From the NCBI GenBank assembly GCA_012514855.1, contig JAAYZL010000110.1, positions 1 through 6,421 on the forward strand: a stretch of 6,421 nucleotides of DNA. Reading direction: 5' to 3'. Shown here in pieces: positions 6,388 to 6,421 of this stretch. Within the stretch, counting starts at the first letter, position 1, and each line of letters starts with the position of its first letter. The notes under the pieces were generated by a model. That model worked only from the letters and a program-made list of their open reading frames with translations. It was not told where the DNA came from and searched no databases. The DNA comes from Clostridiales bacterium. GTDB taxonomy: Bacteria > Bacillota_A > Clostridia > Christensenellales > Aristaeellaceae. A program made the translations under genes and the position numbers.

Positions 6388-6421
6388 GCCGTTGTCGCTC
6401 ATCCGGTCGCCGTAGCGCTGC
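6367..6421 (-). pseudogene. Coding remnant entering from the right edge, ended inside a palindrome
   Basis: On the minus strand, codons from 6420 read QRYGDRMSDNGVRFKFI and then TGA at 6367-6369. The first dozen codons have GC-rich third positions like neighbouring genes. The last ones lie in the 12-bp inverted repeat, so the natural end or continuation of the protein seems to have been replaced by the element. The frame differs from that of the remnant at 6093-6260. The two could be pieces of one gene split by the element, or the ends of two genes. Only about 17 residues are visible and I do not recognise the protein. Confidence 0.4.

Noticed and set aside
6260..6400. CRISPR array or tRNA-like structure in the hairpin block
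   Set aside because: The stems differ from one another and are not direct repeats with spacers, and no cloverleaf, anticodon arm or T-loop motif can be built.

Overview
The window is a high-GC bacterial segment (roughly two-thirds G+C by eye, with strongly GC-biased third codon positions). It holds housekeeping and carbohydrate genes on two convergent strands. Three things suggest a GC-rich Firmicute of the Clostridia type: a membrane-anchored XRE regulator, purine-rich Shine-Dalgarno sites, and a clostridial-looking intracellular GH13 enzyme paired with glycogen phosphorylase. This placement is inference; no rRNA or other marker gene is present.

Left part, plus strand: the window opens inside a zinc-type medium-chain (sorbitol/alcohol) dehydrogenase, whose last 200 residues run to 605. 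A textbook intrinsic terminator follows (611-634). Next comes a one-gene unit: an extended -10 promoter (717-725), a strong Shine-Dalgarno site, and a 323-residue regulator (766-1737). The regulator has an N-terminal XRE helix-turn-helix and six predicted membrane segments that look like a tandem duplication.

Middle, minus strand: glycogen/maltodextrin phosphorylase (3582-6029) and a neopullulanase/cyclomaltodextrinase-like GH13 hydrolase (1816-3585) form a two-gene operon. The stop of the first and the GTG start of the second overlap in a GTGA. A near-consensus promoter (6063-6091) drives the pair. A strong hairpin between the convergent genes (1781-1812) ends it and probably also stops readthrough from the regulator. 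Together the enzymes would break down intracellular alpha-glucan: the phosphorylase releases glucose-1-phosphate from non-reducing ends, and the GH13 enzyme cuts the short or branched dextrins left over. The GH13 protein seems to lack the last part of its C-terminal beta domain.

Right part (6093-6421): two short minus-strand coding remnants in different frames are separated by about 120 bp of back-to-back hairpins, including two perfect ones with 10- and 12-bp arms. The hairpin block is locally AT-richer than its surroundings. It looks like a small palindromic (MITE/REP-like) element lying in or beside a gene I cannot identify. This is the least explained part of the window. I saw no tRNA, rRNA, CRISPR array, transposase or riboswitch.
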